DNA of 21,254 bases from Collinsella sp. (GTDB lineage: Bacteria > Actinomycetota > Coriobacteriia > Coriobacteriales > Coriobacteriaceae): NCBI GenBank assembly GCA_019414265.1, contig DXMJ01000031.1, positions 1 to 21,254 on the forward strand. The letters are read 5' to 3'. The notes beneath the pieces are model-generated. The model was not told where the DNA came from, made no database searches, and was given only the letters and a program-made list of their open reading frames with translations. The first letter of the stretch is position 1. Each line of letters begins with the position of its first letter. Position numbers and translations under genes: made by a program. Below, one piece after another: positions 21,246 through 21,254 of this stretch.

Positions 21246-21254
21246 TGCTATGGG

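Overview
The window reads as chromosome of an anaerobic, high-G+C gut actinobacterium. The best guess is a coriobacterium of the Collinsella type, inferred from the strongly C/G-ending codons in the core metabolic genes, the arginine deiminase (ADI) fermentation genes, PTS beta-glucoside genes and the repeat families between genes. No rRNA or tRNA gene, CRISPR array, integrase or intact insertion sequence was seen.

Layout. 1-2100: a minus-strand AAA ATPase with a DUF4143 domain. Three 34-bp direct repeats lie upstream of it and three ~81-bp palindrome-containing repeats plus a terminator lie downstream; a small unrecognised ORF sits upstream. 2473-10658: an arginine catabolism island. A carbamate kinase gene (arcC copy 1) stands alone at its left edge. 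A minus-strand pair follows: a divergent arginine deiminase paralogue, with an XRE/S24 regulator starting 1 nt after its stop codon. Divergent from that pair is a plus-strand operon of a YfcC-type transporter (arcD-like), arginine deiminase (arcA), catabolic ornithine carbamoyltransferase (arcB) and a second arcC. The two arcC copies and their terminators form a ~1046-bp almost identical direct repeat 7125 bp apart. 10994-16540: a LicR/BglG-type PTS-controlled activator, EIIA, EIIB and EIIC of a lactose/cellobiose-type PTS, and a GH1 6-phospho-beta-glucosidase, ended by a strong terminator. 16541-16943: a gene-free block of repeats related to a shorter copy at 10670-10819. 16944-17945: a membrane-anchored C39-like cysteine peptidase on the minus strand. 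18301-21161: an APC-family amino acid permease behind a leader with five inverted repeats, then a metal-dependent amidohydrolase of the imidazolonepropionase/dipeptidase-like group, ended by a terminator.

How the genes work together. The transporter, ArcA, ArcB and ArcC give the full arginine to citrulline to ornithine plus carbamoyl phosphate to ATP route. The divergent ADI paralogue and the regulator share a control region with that operon, and the region holds a perfect 27-bp palindrome and a second site of similar form 30 bp away. The PTS genes import and phosphorylate a beta-glucoside or beta-galactoside, which the GH1 enzyme then cleaves. The permease and amidohydrolase may handle amino acids or dipeptides. 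The observations that most merit follow-up are the arcC duplication bracketing the arc genes, the altered active-site surroundings of the second deiminase with its coupled S24-type regulator, and the palindromic control sites between the two arms.
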